Below are positions 9,351 to 17,876 of a stretch of 64,000 nucleotides of DNA, piece by piece. Position 1 is the first letter of the stretch; every line of letters starts with the position of its first letter. A program made the position numbers and the translations under genes. The notes below the pieces were generated by a model, which worked only from the letters and a program-made list of their open reading frames with translations, did not search any database and was not told the DNA's origin. Source of the DNA: Rhodospirillales bacterium (GTDB lineage: Bacteria; Pseudomonadota; Alphaproteobacteria; Rhodospirillales; Defluviicoccaceae); the NCBI GenBank assembly GCA_016712595.1, contig JADJQT010000001.1, forward strand, positions 248,001-312,000, read 5' to 3'.

Positions 9351-11261
9351 ACGATCCGATGCGTTTCCCGCTGCCCGTCCATCGGACCCCGCCCGTCGTC
9401 GAACCCACCCCAACAGCAACGTTATTGCCGCCGGGGTTATGCCCGGAATCCGAGCCGCCGACGCTAACGTCGCTGGCCGCGATTCCTGAAGCTTCGTCCG
9501 GACCTCGCTCGATAGACCGCGAATCGCCGCATAATCCAACTCATCCGGTAATTCCAGGGCGAGGTCCTTTCGCAGAGATTCGATTTCGCTAGCCTGCCGC
9601 TTGACGTAACCCTGGTATCGACCGTCGCATTCCAGTTGCGATGCAATCTCGGACGAAATACTGCGCAAATCCGGCCATAAACGCTCAAGCTGCGCCACGC
9701 CCACGCCTGGATAGGCAAGCAACTCGAAGCCTGTGCGGATGGCACCGTCATGATTGACTGCGATCCCCGCCAAGCCCGCCATTTGTGGCGAGGCCTTCTT
9801 CCCGTTCAGCAGTGTGCGCGCCGCATCCAGTGCCTGGACCTTCGCCCCGAAACATGCGGACCGCTCTCTGCCAACGGCACCAATGGCGAGGCCACGTGGC
9901 GTTAATCGCTGGTCGGCATTATCAGAACGGAAGCTCAATCGAAATTCGGCGCGAGAGGTAAACATACGGTAGGGCTCCTCCGTCCCCAGCGAGACCAAGT
10001 CGTCGATCATGACGCCGATATAGCCCTCGGCTCGATCAAGCACGAATTCGCCATCGCCCCCTCCGGCCACCAGCGCGGCATTGATTCCCGCGACGATGCC
10101 CTGCCCAGCCGCCTCTTCGTACCCTGTCGTCCCATTGATCTGCCCCGCCAGAAACAGTCGCGGAACGCGAATCACTTCCAAGGTCGCGCGAAGTTCGCGG
10201 GGGTCAACGAAATCGTACTCAATCGCGTATCCGGGCCGAATAATCTCCACGCCCTCAAGGCCACGAATACTCCTGACCAATTGCCATTGAACATCCTCGG
10301 GAAGCGAGGTCGAGATCCCGTTCGGATAAATCGTGTGGTCGTCTAGTCCCTCGGGCTCGAGAAAGATTTGGTGCGCCGCCCGATCGGCAAAGCGAACAAC
10401 TTTGTCCTCGATCGAGGGACAGTATCGCGGTCCACGTCCACGGATTTGTCCGCTATAGATCGGCGCCCGGCCAAGGTTAGCGCGAATGACCTCGTGGGTG
10501 TTTTCGTTCGTGGCGGTGATATGGCAGGCCACCTGGGGAACGCGAATTTGATCCGTCAAAAATGAAAACGGTATCGGCGGATGATCTCCATGCTGCACGT
10601 CCAGCTGGTCGAAGCAGATCGTCCGGCCATCGAGCCGTGGCGGCGTTCCCGTTTTCAGGCGGCCAACACGAAGCCCGACGCCACGAAAGGCTTTCGATAA
10701 TTCAGTCGACGCCACCTCGCCCATCCGTCCGGCCGACCACTGCTGATCGCCGAGGTGAATGATTCCACCAAGAAACGTTCCCGTGGTCACCACCACCGCG
10801 CCCGCGCGAATTCGCTCGCCGGCGACGGTGACGACGCCGCCACAGGTCGACCGATCTCCAATTATCAGATCAATCACCTCTCCCTCGACGACTTCGAGAC
10901 CAGGGGTGCCTTTCACCAGGTCTTGCATCGCCCGACGATAGAGTCGACGATCCGCTTGTGCTCTCGGCCCATGAACGGCGGGACCCTTTGACCGATTAAG
11001 GACGCGGAATTGAATCCCGGCTTGATCGATCGCCCGCGCCATCAGCCCGTCTAAGGCATCGATTTCCCGGACTAGCTGCCCTTTCGCCAGGCCACCAATC
11101 GCTGGATTGCACGACATCTCGCCAATCCGCTCGGCGTTCAAGGTCAGCAGAAGCGTTTTTGCCCCCGTGCGCGCCGCGGCCGCCGCAGCCTCACAGCCCG
11201 CATGACCACCGCCGATGACCACGACGTCGACCCGTCGCGATGCTTTGTCTGACCGTTTCAC
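9339..11261 (-). CDS. mnmG: tRNA uridine-5-carboxymethylaminomethyl modification enzyme MnmG
   Basis: FAD-dependent subunit that, with MnmE, adds the cmnm5 group to wobble U34 of several tRNAs. The Rossmann motif is VVVIGGGHAGCEAAAAAART, followed by the family signature SCNPAIGGLAKG. Further family motifs are RLKTGTPPRLDGRTI and AGQINGTTGYEEAAGQG. I chose the GTG at 11261 because GAGGAG lies eight bases upstream (640 residues). A second in-frame GTG at 11270 is possible and adds three residues. The start falls inside a parS site. It lies downstream of mnmE and overlaps rsmG by four bases. Confidence 0.95.
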   Translation of the reverse strand: MKRSDKASRRVDVVVIGGGHAGCEAAAAAARTGAKTLLLTLNAERIGEMSCNPAIGGLAKGQLVREIDALDGLMARAIDQAGIQFRVLNRSKGPAVHGPRAQADRRLYRRAMQDLVKGTPGLEVVEGEVIDLIIGDRSTCGGVVTVAGERIRAGAVVVTTGTFLGGIIHLGDQQWSAGRMGEVASTELSKAFRGVGLRVGRLKTGTPPRLDGRTICFDQLDVQHGDHPPIPFSFLTDQIRVPQVACHITATNENTHEVIRANLGRAPIYSGQIRGRGPRYCPSIEDKVVRFADRAAHQIFLEPEGLDDHTIYPNGISTSLPEDVQWQLVRSIRGLEGVEIIRPGYAIEYDFVDPRELRATLEVIRVPRLFLAGQINGTTGYEEAAGQGIVAGINAALVAGGGDGEFVLDRAEGYIGVMIDDLVSLGTEEPYRMFTSRAEFRLSFRSDNADQRLTPRGLAIGAVGRERSACFGAKVQALDAARTLLNGKKASPQMAGLAGIAVNHDGAIRTGFELLAYPGVGVAQLERLWPDLRSISSEIASQLECDGRYQGYVKRQASEIESLRKDLALELPDELDYAAIRGLSSEVRTKLQESRPATLASAARIPGITPAAITLLLGWVRRRAGSDGRAAGNASDRRFT

Positions 11262-11269
11262 GTGAAACA
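11254..11269. promoter_or_regulatory. parS centromere site at the mnmG start
   Basis: CGTTTCACGTGAAACA matches the parS consensus at 15 of 16 positions (on the minus strand it reads TGTTTCACGTGAAACG). It overlaps both candidate GTG start codons of mnmG. It is the same 16-mer, in opposite orientation, as the site at 9335-9350. Confidence 0.93.
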
Positions 11270-11292
11270 CTCCTCGCCGCCCAAACTGAGCA

Positions 11293-12633
11293 TCACTTGC
11301 CAATACAAAATTCGGCGAAAATCACCTCGAGAACGTCCTCGACCCCGATGCGTCCGGTTATCCGTCCTAATGCCGATGCCGCAAGCCGAAGTTCCTCCGC
11401 GACGATTTCCACATCCGTCGCATCACCGCTTCGCATTAGTGCGGCCTTACACGCCTGAAGCCCATCGCGATGACGCGACCGCGACGGCGTCGCGCCTCCA
11501 CCCCCGCCAAATTCTTCCCCAAGGCGGCGACCAAGCGTTTCCACCAGATCGCCAATCCCCTCGCCGGTTCGCGCCGAGACGCCGCCCCACACCCGCCGCC
11601 CGCCGATCATCTCCGGCAAAGCTGCTGGGCATACGTCCATCTTGTTGATCACCACGAGCGCCTTGTCGTCCAAAACACCCATCGTCTCATCATCGAGTTC
11701 CGGCCACCGCCCGCCGTCAAACACGGCAACCACCAGGTCAGCGCGCTCAATCGCCGTCCGAGCCCGGCGCACCCCTTCCCGCTCGATACGCGACTGACTC
11801 ACGCGAAGGCCGGCCGTGTCGCTCACCACAACCGGATATCCGTGAATCTCCATCGCCACGCTAACGACATCCCGCGTGGTTCCCGCCTCCGCGTCGACGA
11901 TTGCGGCATCACGATGCGCCAGGCAATTTAGCAGACTGGACTTCCCCACGTTTGGTGCCCCCGCCAACACCACCGAGAACCCAAGTCGGATTCTTTCGCC
12001 GCGCCTTGCTCCCTTCAAATGCTCGGAGATTTCTCGTGCCAATTGCGCCGCTTCTCGCCGAACCTCCTCCTCCAGCCCCTCCGGAAGCTCCTCGTCCGCG
12101 AAGTCGATGGACGCCTCAAGATGTGCCAAAGCCTGCAAAATCCGTGACCTCCAGGCCTGGTACAGGGCGCCAAGCCCCCCTTCTAGTTGCTGCAACGCCT
12201 GCCGGCGCTGTGCCGTCGTTTCGGCAGCGACCAAGTCCGCCACCGCCTCGACCTGGGTCAGGTCCAATTTTCCGTTTTCGAACGCACGGCGGGTGAATTC
12301 CCCAGGTTCCGCCACGCGCAACCCCTCATCACAACCAAGCACCTCAAGAATTGCATCGATAACCGCTCGGCCACCGTGCACGTGCAATTCCCCGACGTCC
12401 TCTCCCGTATAGCTCGCCGGCCCTGGAAACCACAGGGCGAGAGCATCATCGATGCCGAGGCCATGGCCATCTTGAAGTCGCACACGCACGGCGCGACGCG
12501 GCGACCACACCGTTCGTCCTGTCAGCCTTTGTAGGGATTCTTTCGCGCGGCAACCGGAAACGCGGACAATCGCGACGCCAGATCGGCCAGGAACGGTGGC
12601 AAGAGCGAAAATCGTATCGCTAACGTTCGTCAA
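11293..12633 (-). CDS. mnmE: tRNA modification GTPase MnmE
   Basis: 446-residue K+-activated GTPase, partner of MnmG in cmnm5U34 synthesis. The N-terminal formyl-tetrahydrofolate-binding domain starts with DTIFALATVPGRSGVAIVR. The helical domain is interrupted by the G domain with P-loop GAPNVGKS (residues 225-232), DTAG switch II and NKMD. The protein ends in FCIGK, the conserved C-terminal motif whose Cys is essential in the family. It begins 35 bases after the ferredoxin gene and mnmG follows within about 30 bases. Confidence 0.97.
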   Translation of the reverse strand: MTNVSDTIFALATVPGRSGVAIVRVSGCRAKESLQRLTGRTVWSPRRAVRVRLQDGHGLGIDDALALWFPGPASYTGEDVGELHVHGGRAVIDAILEVLGCDEGLRVAEPGEFTRRAFENGKLDLTQVEAVADLVAAETTAQRRQALQQLEGGLGALYQAWRSRILQALAHLEASIDFADEELPEGLEEEVRREAAQLAREISEHLKGARRGERIRLGFSVVLAGAPNVGKSSLLNCLAHRDAAIVDAEAGTTRDVVSVAMEIHGYPVVVSDTAGLRVSQSRIEREGVRRARTAIERADLVVAVFDGGRWPELDDETMGVLDDKALVVINKMDVCPAALPEMIGGRRVWGGVSARTGEGIGDLVETLGRRLGEEFGGGGGATPSRSRHRDGLQACKAALMRSGDATDVEIVAEELRLAASALGRITGRIGVEDVLEVIFAEFCIGK

Positions 12634-12668
12634 TTGCCCCGCCCCTGGCGCCGGCTCTCCGCTCGCGC

Positions 12669-13016
12669 TTATGCTTTCGAATCAGGCCACAACATCAGCC
12701 GCGGGATACGCTCGCCATCGAGCACATGCCGCAGCAAGACTTCATCCACATCGGCGCGCGTTTCGCACCGATACCACACCCCATCGGGATAGATGACGAC
12801 CGTCGGTCCCAATTCGCATCGGTCCAAACAGCCCGCGGAGTTTATCCGCACGTCATCAAGACCCAACTCCTTGGTGCGCGCCTTCATATAGTCTCTCAGC
12901 CGCACGGACCCACGCCGTGCACACGAGCCGCGCTCGTGACCCTCCGGTCGCTCATTCGTGCAACAAAACACATGCAGGCGATAAAATGGCGGCGGATCAC
13001 CCTCGTCCGAAGTCAC
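12669..13016 (-). CDS. Small (2Fe-2S) thioredoxin-like ferredoxin
   Basis: 115 residues with a thioredoxin-fold [2Fe-2S] pattern: FYRLHVFCCTNERPEGHERG has the first Cys, GSC follows, and SAGCLDRCELGPTVVIYP has the last two. The ligand set C-x(~12)-C ... C-x3-C matches the family related to the NuoE and Aquifex ferredoxin fold. Its electron partner is unknown. The GTG at 13016 overlaps the stop of the upstream DUF6489 gene (GTGA), implying translational coupling. It sits directly before mnmE. Confidence 0.85.
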   Translation of the reverse strand: MTSDEGDPPPFYRLHVFCCTNERPEGHERGSCARRGSVRLRDYMKARTKELGLDDVRINSAGCLDRCELGPTVVIYPDGVWYRCETRADVDEVLLRHVLDGERIPRLMLWPDSKA

Positions 13017-13279
13017 TCCTTGCCACTCTCCGACTCGCGGGTGAGACCAGCCGCACCCGGTATGCGCGACCACAGGAACTTCTGCCACTGCTCGAAACCC
13101 TGGATGCTCGCAGGCAACCACATCTTCAACATCGCCTCCGGCTCCATGGCAGTCAGCGCCTTCTTCATCCGCGCCTCGATTTCCCCCATCAGCGCCTGCT
13201 GCATCGGCTTTACGTCCGGAAGCCCAAAGAGAGTCCGCGCTTCATCCGGTGTGCATTCGAGATCCATATTAATCTTCAT
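13013..13279 (-). CDS. DUF6489 family small protein
   Basis: 88 residues starting MKINMDLECTPDEARTLFGL, then DVKPMQQALMGEIEARMKKAL and LPASIQGFEQWQKFLW. This looks like the alphaproteobacterial family I know as DUF6489, of unknown function. It has no signal peptide or membrane segment. It is the first gene of the putative operon leading into mnmE-mnmG-rsmG-parAB, and the 156-base gap to the divergent DUF255 gene should hold its promoter. Confidence 0.8.
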   Translation of the reverse strand: MKINMDLECTPDEARTLFGLPDVKPMQQALMGEIEARMKKALTAMEPEAMLKMWLPASIQGFEQWQKFLWSRIPGAAGLTRESESGKE

Positions 13280-13435
13280 CGTTTCATCCTCTTTTTCCGC
13301 GGCGTGACGTTCCCGCCGACGAACACCCTTGACGCGCTAGCTCGGGTTGCGCCTCATCCATCGAACCCCAACGTAAGCGTCCAAGAACTTATTCGCAATC
13401 GCGCCGTGTTTACCTTCGCTCCGGGACGATCCGCC

Positions 13436-15472
13436 ATGTCGCAAAATCACCTCGCCGCCGAGACAAGCCCTTACCTTCTGCAACATAAGGACAATCCCGT
13501 TCACTGGCGCCCCTGGGGAGACGACGCCCTCAACGAGGCAAAGCGGCTTGATCGCCCCATCTTGCTTTCCGTCGGCTATGCCGCCTGTCATTGGTGCCAT
13601 GTCATGGCCCACGAAAGCTTCGAGGATTCGGCCATCGCGGCTTTGATGAACGCACAATTCATCAATATCAAGGTCGACCGCGAAGAGCGCCCCGACATCG
13701 ATACGATCTATCAGGCGGCGCTGGCGATGCTCGGACAACAGGGCGGCTGGCCGCTTACGATGTTTCTGACGCCGCATGCGGAACCTTTTTGGGGCGGCAC
13801 CTATTTTCCGCCGGCCTCGCGGTATGGCCGCCCTGGTTTCCCCGACGTGCTGCGCCAAATCTCCGCAGTCTATTCGTCACAAAAAGAGACGCTGAACAAA
13901 AATGTCGACGCGCTGCGTGGCGGCCTAGCCAAACTCGCGGCGCCGCGACCCGGAGATGGCCTGTCGCTCGAACATATCAACCAGGGCGCAATTACGGCGC
14001 TGCGCCTCGTTGATCCGATCCGCGGCGGAACGTCGGGCGCGCCGAAATTTCCACAGCCGAGCCTGTTTCGTCTTCTCTGGCGGGCGTACCAGCGGACGAA
14101 CGCTCCAATGTTCCGCGAAGCCGTGCTGCTTACGCTCAACTCGCTGTGCACCGGCGGCATTTATGATCACCTCGGCGGCGGTTTCGCCCGCTACGCCACC
14201 GATTCAGAATGGCTCGTCCCCCACTTCGAGAAGATGCTCTACGACAATGCCCTGCTGATCGAGCTACTGAGCGAGGTATGGCGGGAGACGCGCTCGCCTC
14301 TCTACGCCCAGAGGGTCCGCGAAACCATCGATTGGGCGTTAGCGGAAATGACCGTCCGCCCCACCATTGACGACGGAACGTTTGGATTTGCCTCGGCGCT
14401 CGATGCTGATTCAGAAGGCAGCGAGGGTAAGTTCTATGTCTGGGCGGCGACGGAGATCGTCGCCGCCCTCGGCGACGAGGCCCATGCCTTCTCGCGAGCC
14501 TATGACGTGCGGCCCCATGGCAATTGGGAGGGACAAACCATCCTCAACATTCCCCACGCCAAGGACGCATGCGAGATCCTCGCTGACGAACGCTTTGCCC
14601 GCGCCCGCGCGACGTTACGGGAGATCCGCAAACACCGCGTTCGCCCGGGACGGGACGACAAGGTCCTCGCCGACTGGAACGGCCTGATGATCTGCGCGCT
14701 GGTGCAAGCCGCCACGACGTTCGGTGAGCCGGCCTGGCTTGCCGCCGCACGCTCGGCCTTCGCCTTTGTCATTGCTCACATGCACGACGCGGGTCGCCTG
14801 CGTCATGTCTGGCGTAACGACTCCGCCCGTCATCCGGCCATCATCGACGATTACGCCAACCTTGCCCGTGCCGCGCTCGCGCTCTTCGAGGCGACAGGCG
14901 AGGCAGCCTATCTCACTCACGCCAAGGACTGGACGGGACACGCCGACCATTACCACTGGGATGGCGAGAATTCCGGCTATTTCCTCTCCGCTGTCGACAC
15001 CACAGACGTGATCGTCCGGCCAAAATCCATCCATGACAACGCGGTTCCGTCGGGAAACGGCACCATGGTCGAGGTGCTTGCCCGACTCTGGCTGCTCACC
15101 GGCGAGGATCTCTACCGTCGACGCGCCGAAGCTCTCACGCGGCTCTTCTCCGCGGACGATCCCCAATATCTCGTCAGCGTTCCCGGATTGTTGACGTCAG
15201 CCGAACTTCTCGAGCGCGCCATCCTTGTCGTCATCCTCGGCGAGCCGACCGATCCGGCGGCCCAGGCCCTTCGGGCTGTTGTCGCATCTTCGCCCAGTGG
15301 CCTCGTCGTTCTGTGCCCCCCCCCTGCCCACCCGGATCCTTCCCCATTGCACCCCGCCCAAGGGAGAACCCGTCTCGGCGACACCGCCACCGCCTACGTT
15401 TGCATCGGAACGACCTGTTCACCGCCCGTCACGCGCCCCGATGATCTGCGCGACCTGCTGTCATCTTCCTGA
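13436..15472 (+). CDS. DUF255 (YyaL/spermatogenesis-associated 20 type) thioredoxin-domain protein
   Basis: 678 residues. The thioredoxin-like N-terminus holds LQHKDNPVHWRPWG and GYAACHWCHVMAHESFED, with the CHWC pair at residues 51 and 54. The C-terminal two thirds is an (alpha/alpha)6 glycosidase-like barrel (KFPQPSLFRLLWRAYQRT, GGGFARYATDSEWLVPHFEKMLYDNALL). Its substrate is not established. The reading frame stays open upstream of 13436, but the homologous part starts at this ATG (MSQNHLAAETSPYLLQHKDN). ogt follows 13 bases after the stop. Confidence 0.93.
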   Translation: MSQNHLAAETSPYLLQHKDNPVHWRPWGDDALNEAKRLDRPILLSVGYAACHWCHVMAHESFEDSAIAALMNAQFINIKVDREERPDIDTIYQAALAMLGQQGGWPLTMFLTPHAEPFWGGTYFPPASRYGRPGFPDVLRQISAVYSSQKETLNKNVDALRGGLAKLAAPRPGDGLSLEHINQGAITALRLVDPIRGGTSGAPKFPQPSLFRLLWRAYQRTNAPMFREAVLLTLNSLCTGGIYDHLGGGFARYATDSEWLVPHFEKMLYDNALLIELLSEVWRETRSPLYAQRVRETIDWALAEMTVRPTIDDGTFGFASALDADSEGSEGKFYVWAATEIVAALGDEAHAFSRAYDVRPHGNWEGQTILNIPHAKDACEILADERFARARATLREIRKHRVRPGRDDKVLADWNGLMICALVQAATTFGEPAWLAAARSAFAFVIAHMHDAGRLRHVWRNDSARHPAIIDDYANLARAALALFEATGEAAYLTHAKDWTGHADHYHWDGENSGYFLSAVDTTDVIVRPKSIHDNAVPSGNGTMVEVLARLWLLTGEDLYRRRAEALTRLFSADDPQYLVSVPGLLTSAELLERAILVVILGEPTDPAAQALRAVVASSPSGLVVLCPPPAHPDPSPLHPAQGRTRLGDTATAYVCIGTTCSPPVTRPDDLRDLLSSS

Positions 15473-15485
15473 CCGCCCAACCGCC

Positions 15486-15965
15486 ATGGGTTATGCCTGC
15501 ATTGCAACGCCGTTCGGCTATTTCACCCTCTTCGAGGAAGACCATGCCCTCGTCGCCGTGGAATGGGGACACGCGCCCGATCCTCAGCAGGCAAGCCCGC
15601 TCCTCACCGAGGCGCAGACCCAACTCGACGCCTATTTCCACGGACACTTGCAGCGCTTCACCCTTCCGCTTCGTCCGGCCGGCACGGCCTTTCAATGTCG
15701 TGTCTGGACGGCGTTGGCGGCCATACCCTTCGCCACCGTAGTCACCTACGGTGCCATCGCTCGCGCGCTCGGAACCGGCCCCCGCGCGGTCGCCCAGGCA
15801 TGCTCGCGCAATCCGCTGCCGATCATCATCCCCTGCCATCGCGTGGTCGGAGCGAACGGCACGCTCGGCGGCTATTCCGGCGGCGATGGGCCCAGCACAA
15901 AACGCTCTCTTCTCGAACTTGAAGGCGTTTGTACGCAGAGTGAAAACCGACCTCAGGCGCCTTGA
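15486..15965 (+). CDS. ogt: Methylated-DNA--protein-cysteine methyltransferase
   Basis: 159-residue suicide repair protein that removes alkyl groups from O6-alkylguanine. The active-site motif is IIPCHRVVGANGTLGGYSGG with the acceptor Cys at residue 117, and the helix-turn-helix region reads VWTALAAIPFATVVTYGAIA with the downstream RAVAQA arginine-finger helix. The ATG at 15486 starts MGYACIATPFG. It probably shares a transcript with the DUF255 gene. Confidence 0.93.
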   Translation: MGYACIATPFGYFTLFEEDHALVAVEWGHAPDPQQASPLLTEAQTQLDAYFHGHLQRFTLPLRPAGTAFQCRVWTALAAIPFATVVTYGAIARALGTGPRAVAQACSRNPLPIIIPCHRVVGANGTLGGYSGGDGPSTKRSLLELEGVCTQSENRPQAP

Positions 15966-16230
15966 CCTCGATGGTCTCGTAACGACGCGGGCTGGTTTCA
16001 CTTTCAACATTGCCCCCATCCCCCCAACCTCGCCCGCTCGCGGGCGGCCTCTGCCGCCAACACTGCGCGGTGATCGCCGCGACCTTCCCTTAGGGCAGCG
16101 TCGACTCCCTTGACACGCCACATCACCATCGCCGCTTGTCTGTGAACCCCATCACATATTAAACTCCCCATTCGGGTGCATATCGTCGTGCCCAGCGCCG
16201 CGCTAAGCGCTATGCAAAGGAGAGTTGGAC

Positions 16231-16782
16231 ATGTCGCGCACCGACCGAGACGTTCCGACATCGAGCCGTGCGCGGTGGTCAACGACGAGACCACGGCGTG
16301 CGATCGCGCTGATCGCTGTCGCGATCGTGCTGGCTCCCCTTCTCGCCGTCGGCACCCTGCGCGCCGACGTCATCGGCGAGGCTCAGGTGGTGGACGGTGA
16401 TACGATTAAGGTCGAAGGCGAACGCATCCGCTTGCAGGGAATTGACGCGCCGGAGTCGCACCAACTGTGCACTGTCGGCGGCGTGCAATGGCCCTGCGGG
16501 CAGGGTGCGACGCGCGAGTTGACCACCGTGACCGCCGGCCGCGAGGTCGTATGCAAGGGCGACAAACGCGACCGCTATGGGCGCCTGCTTGCCGTCTGCT
16601 ACGTCGCTGGCGACAACGTCAACGCGCGCATGGTGCGAGACGGCTGGGCGCTGGCATACCGCCGCTACGCTACGGATTACGTCAGTCAGGAGGCAGAAGC
16701 CCGGGCCGCGGGTTCCGGGATCTGGCGCGGTCAGTTCGTCGAGCCGTGGGAGTGGCGCCGCGAACGCCGCGCCGCGCGCTAA
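16231..16782 (+). CDS. Secreted or anchored thermonuclease-family (SNase) protein
   Basis: 183 residues with a hydrophobic N-terminal segment (AIALIAVAIVLAPLLAVGTL) that is a signal peptide or anchor, then an SNase domain. The domain shows VVDGDTIKVEGERIRLQGIDAPE (catalytic Asp/Arg), CKGDKRDRYGRLLAVCYV and ARMVRDGWALAYRRY. It would cut DNA or RNA in a Ca2+-dependent manner in the periplasm or outside. AAGGAG lies eight bases before the ATG. radC begins 12 bases after its stop, so the two may be co-transcribed. Confidence 0.9.
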   Translation: MSRTDRDVPTSSRARWSTTRPRRAIALIAVAIVLAPLLAVGTLRADVIGEAQVVDGDTIKVEGERIRLQGIDAPESHQLCTVGGVQWPCGQGATRELTTVTAGREVVCKGDKRDRYGRLLAVCYVAGDNVNARMVRDGWALAYRRYATDYVSQEAEARAAGSGIWRGQFVEPWEWRRERRAAR

Positions 16783-16794
16783 GGCGACCGGCCA

Positions 16795-17772
16795 GTGGGC
16801 GGGCTCTCGGACGCGCCGCTGCAGGCGCTGGGCTTGCTGATCACCGAAATGACCCCGGTGAGCGGCGCGACCGTCTACTCAGTCAAGGGCGAGACTCACC
16901 CGCACCGCGCACTCCTGAGGGAACTCGGAGGACGTTGGGACGGCGTCAACCGGGTCTGGGTTTTCGAAGGCTCCGATCCACGCGAGGCGCTCCGCGAGCG
17001 CCTGCAGAGCGAGCGGTTTGCTCTCGCCGCGCCGGACGGCAGCGGGTTCTCCGACGCCCTGACCCATGTCGACCTGACCAACCGGCCGCATTATTGGGGG
17101 CACCGCCAGCGCCTGCGCGACCGCTTCCTTGCCGGTGATGAAACGGCATTACCCGATTACGAGCTGCTTGAACTGCTGCTGTTCTTCGCGATCCCCAAGA
17201 TCGACACCAAGCCGCTGTCGAAGATGCTTCTCGCCCGTTTCGGCACCTTCGCCGGCGTCGTCAACGCGTCGGCGGAACAATTGGCGGAGTTCGAGCGCGT
17301 CGACCACTTCACCATTACCCTGTTCAAGGCGCTGCGGGTGTTTGCCGCCCGTCTGGTCCGCGAAGACCTCACCGAACGCCCCGCCCTCGATAATTGGGAC
17401 AAACTGATCGCCTATCTGCGCGTGGCAATGGCGCATCGCATGATCGAACAGTTCCGCCTGCTGTTTCTTGACCGGCGCAACGTTCTCATTGCCGACGAGG
17501 TGCAGCATGAGGGCTCGATCGATCATACCCCGGTTTACCCGCGCGAGGTGGTCAAGCGCGCCCTCGCCCTCGATGCCTCCGCCCTGGTGATGGTTCACAA
17601 CCATCCCAGCAATCATCCCCAACCCTCGAAGCCGGACATCGAGATGACCCGTCAGGTGCGCGAGGCGCTGGAAAAGGTCGGTGTCGTCCTGCATGACCAC
17701 CTGATCATGTCCCGGCGCGGCCACACCAGCTTCCGCCAGATGGGACTTCTCGACCCGCCCAAGGGCCGCTGA
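16795..17772 (+). CDS. radC: RadC/JAB family protein with an extra N-terminal module
   Basis: 325 residues. The C-terminal part is RadC-like: helix-hairpin-helix region (LPDYELLELLLFFAIPKIDT), then LIADEVQHEGSIDHTPVYPREVVKRAL and the JAMM-type motif MVHNHPSNHPQPSKPD. The first ~95 residues are an addition not found in ordinary RadC, containing SVKGETHPHRALLRELGGRW and VWVFEG; I recall this type of small module from some plasmid and DNA-handling proteins but cannot name it with confidence. Starts at a GTG; an ATG at 16849 is an alternative. The role of RadC is unsettled. Confidence 0.85.
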   Translation: MGGLSDAPLQALGLLITEMTPVSGATVYSVKGETHPHRALLRELGGRWDGVNRVWVFEGSDPREALRERLQSERFALAAPDGSGFSDALTHVDLTNRPHYWGHRQRLRDRFLAGDETALPDYELLELLLFFAIPKIDTKPLSKMLLARFGTFAGVVNASAEQLAEFERVDHFTITLFKALRVFAARLVREDLTERPALDNWDKLIAYLRVAMAHRMIEQFRLLFLDRRNVLIADEVQHEGSIDHTPVYPREVVKRALALDASALVMVHNHPSNHPQPSKPDIEMTRQVREALEKVGVVLHDHLIMSRRGHTSFRQMGLLDPPKGR

Positions 17773-17788
17773 CGCCCCGGCCGGACAC

Positions 17789-17822
17789 GCTTCGCGAAGC
17801 CCCCCCGCCGGTGCGGAGGGGC
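17789..17822. terminator. Palindrome and GC-rich hairpin between convergent genes
   Basis: GCTTCGCGAAGC at 17789-17800 is a perfect palindrome, followed by a C-run and a G-run that can pair imperfectly (CCCCCCGCC with GGAGGGG). It sits in the 104-base gap between the radC and 3HB-oligomer hydrolase genes, which converge. A bidirectional terminator is plausible but unproven. Confidence 0.35.
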
Positions 17823-17876
17823 CAGGGGGCTTGGCCGGCCATGAAGGGCTGGGCGACCGCGCTCAGTCAGGTCCGG

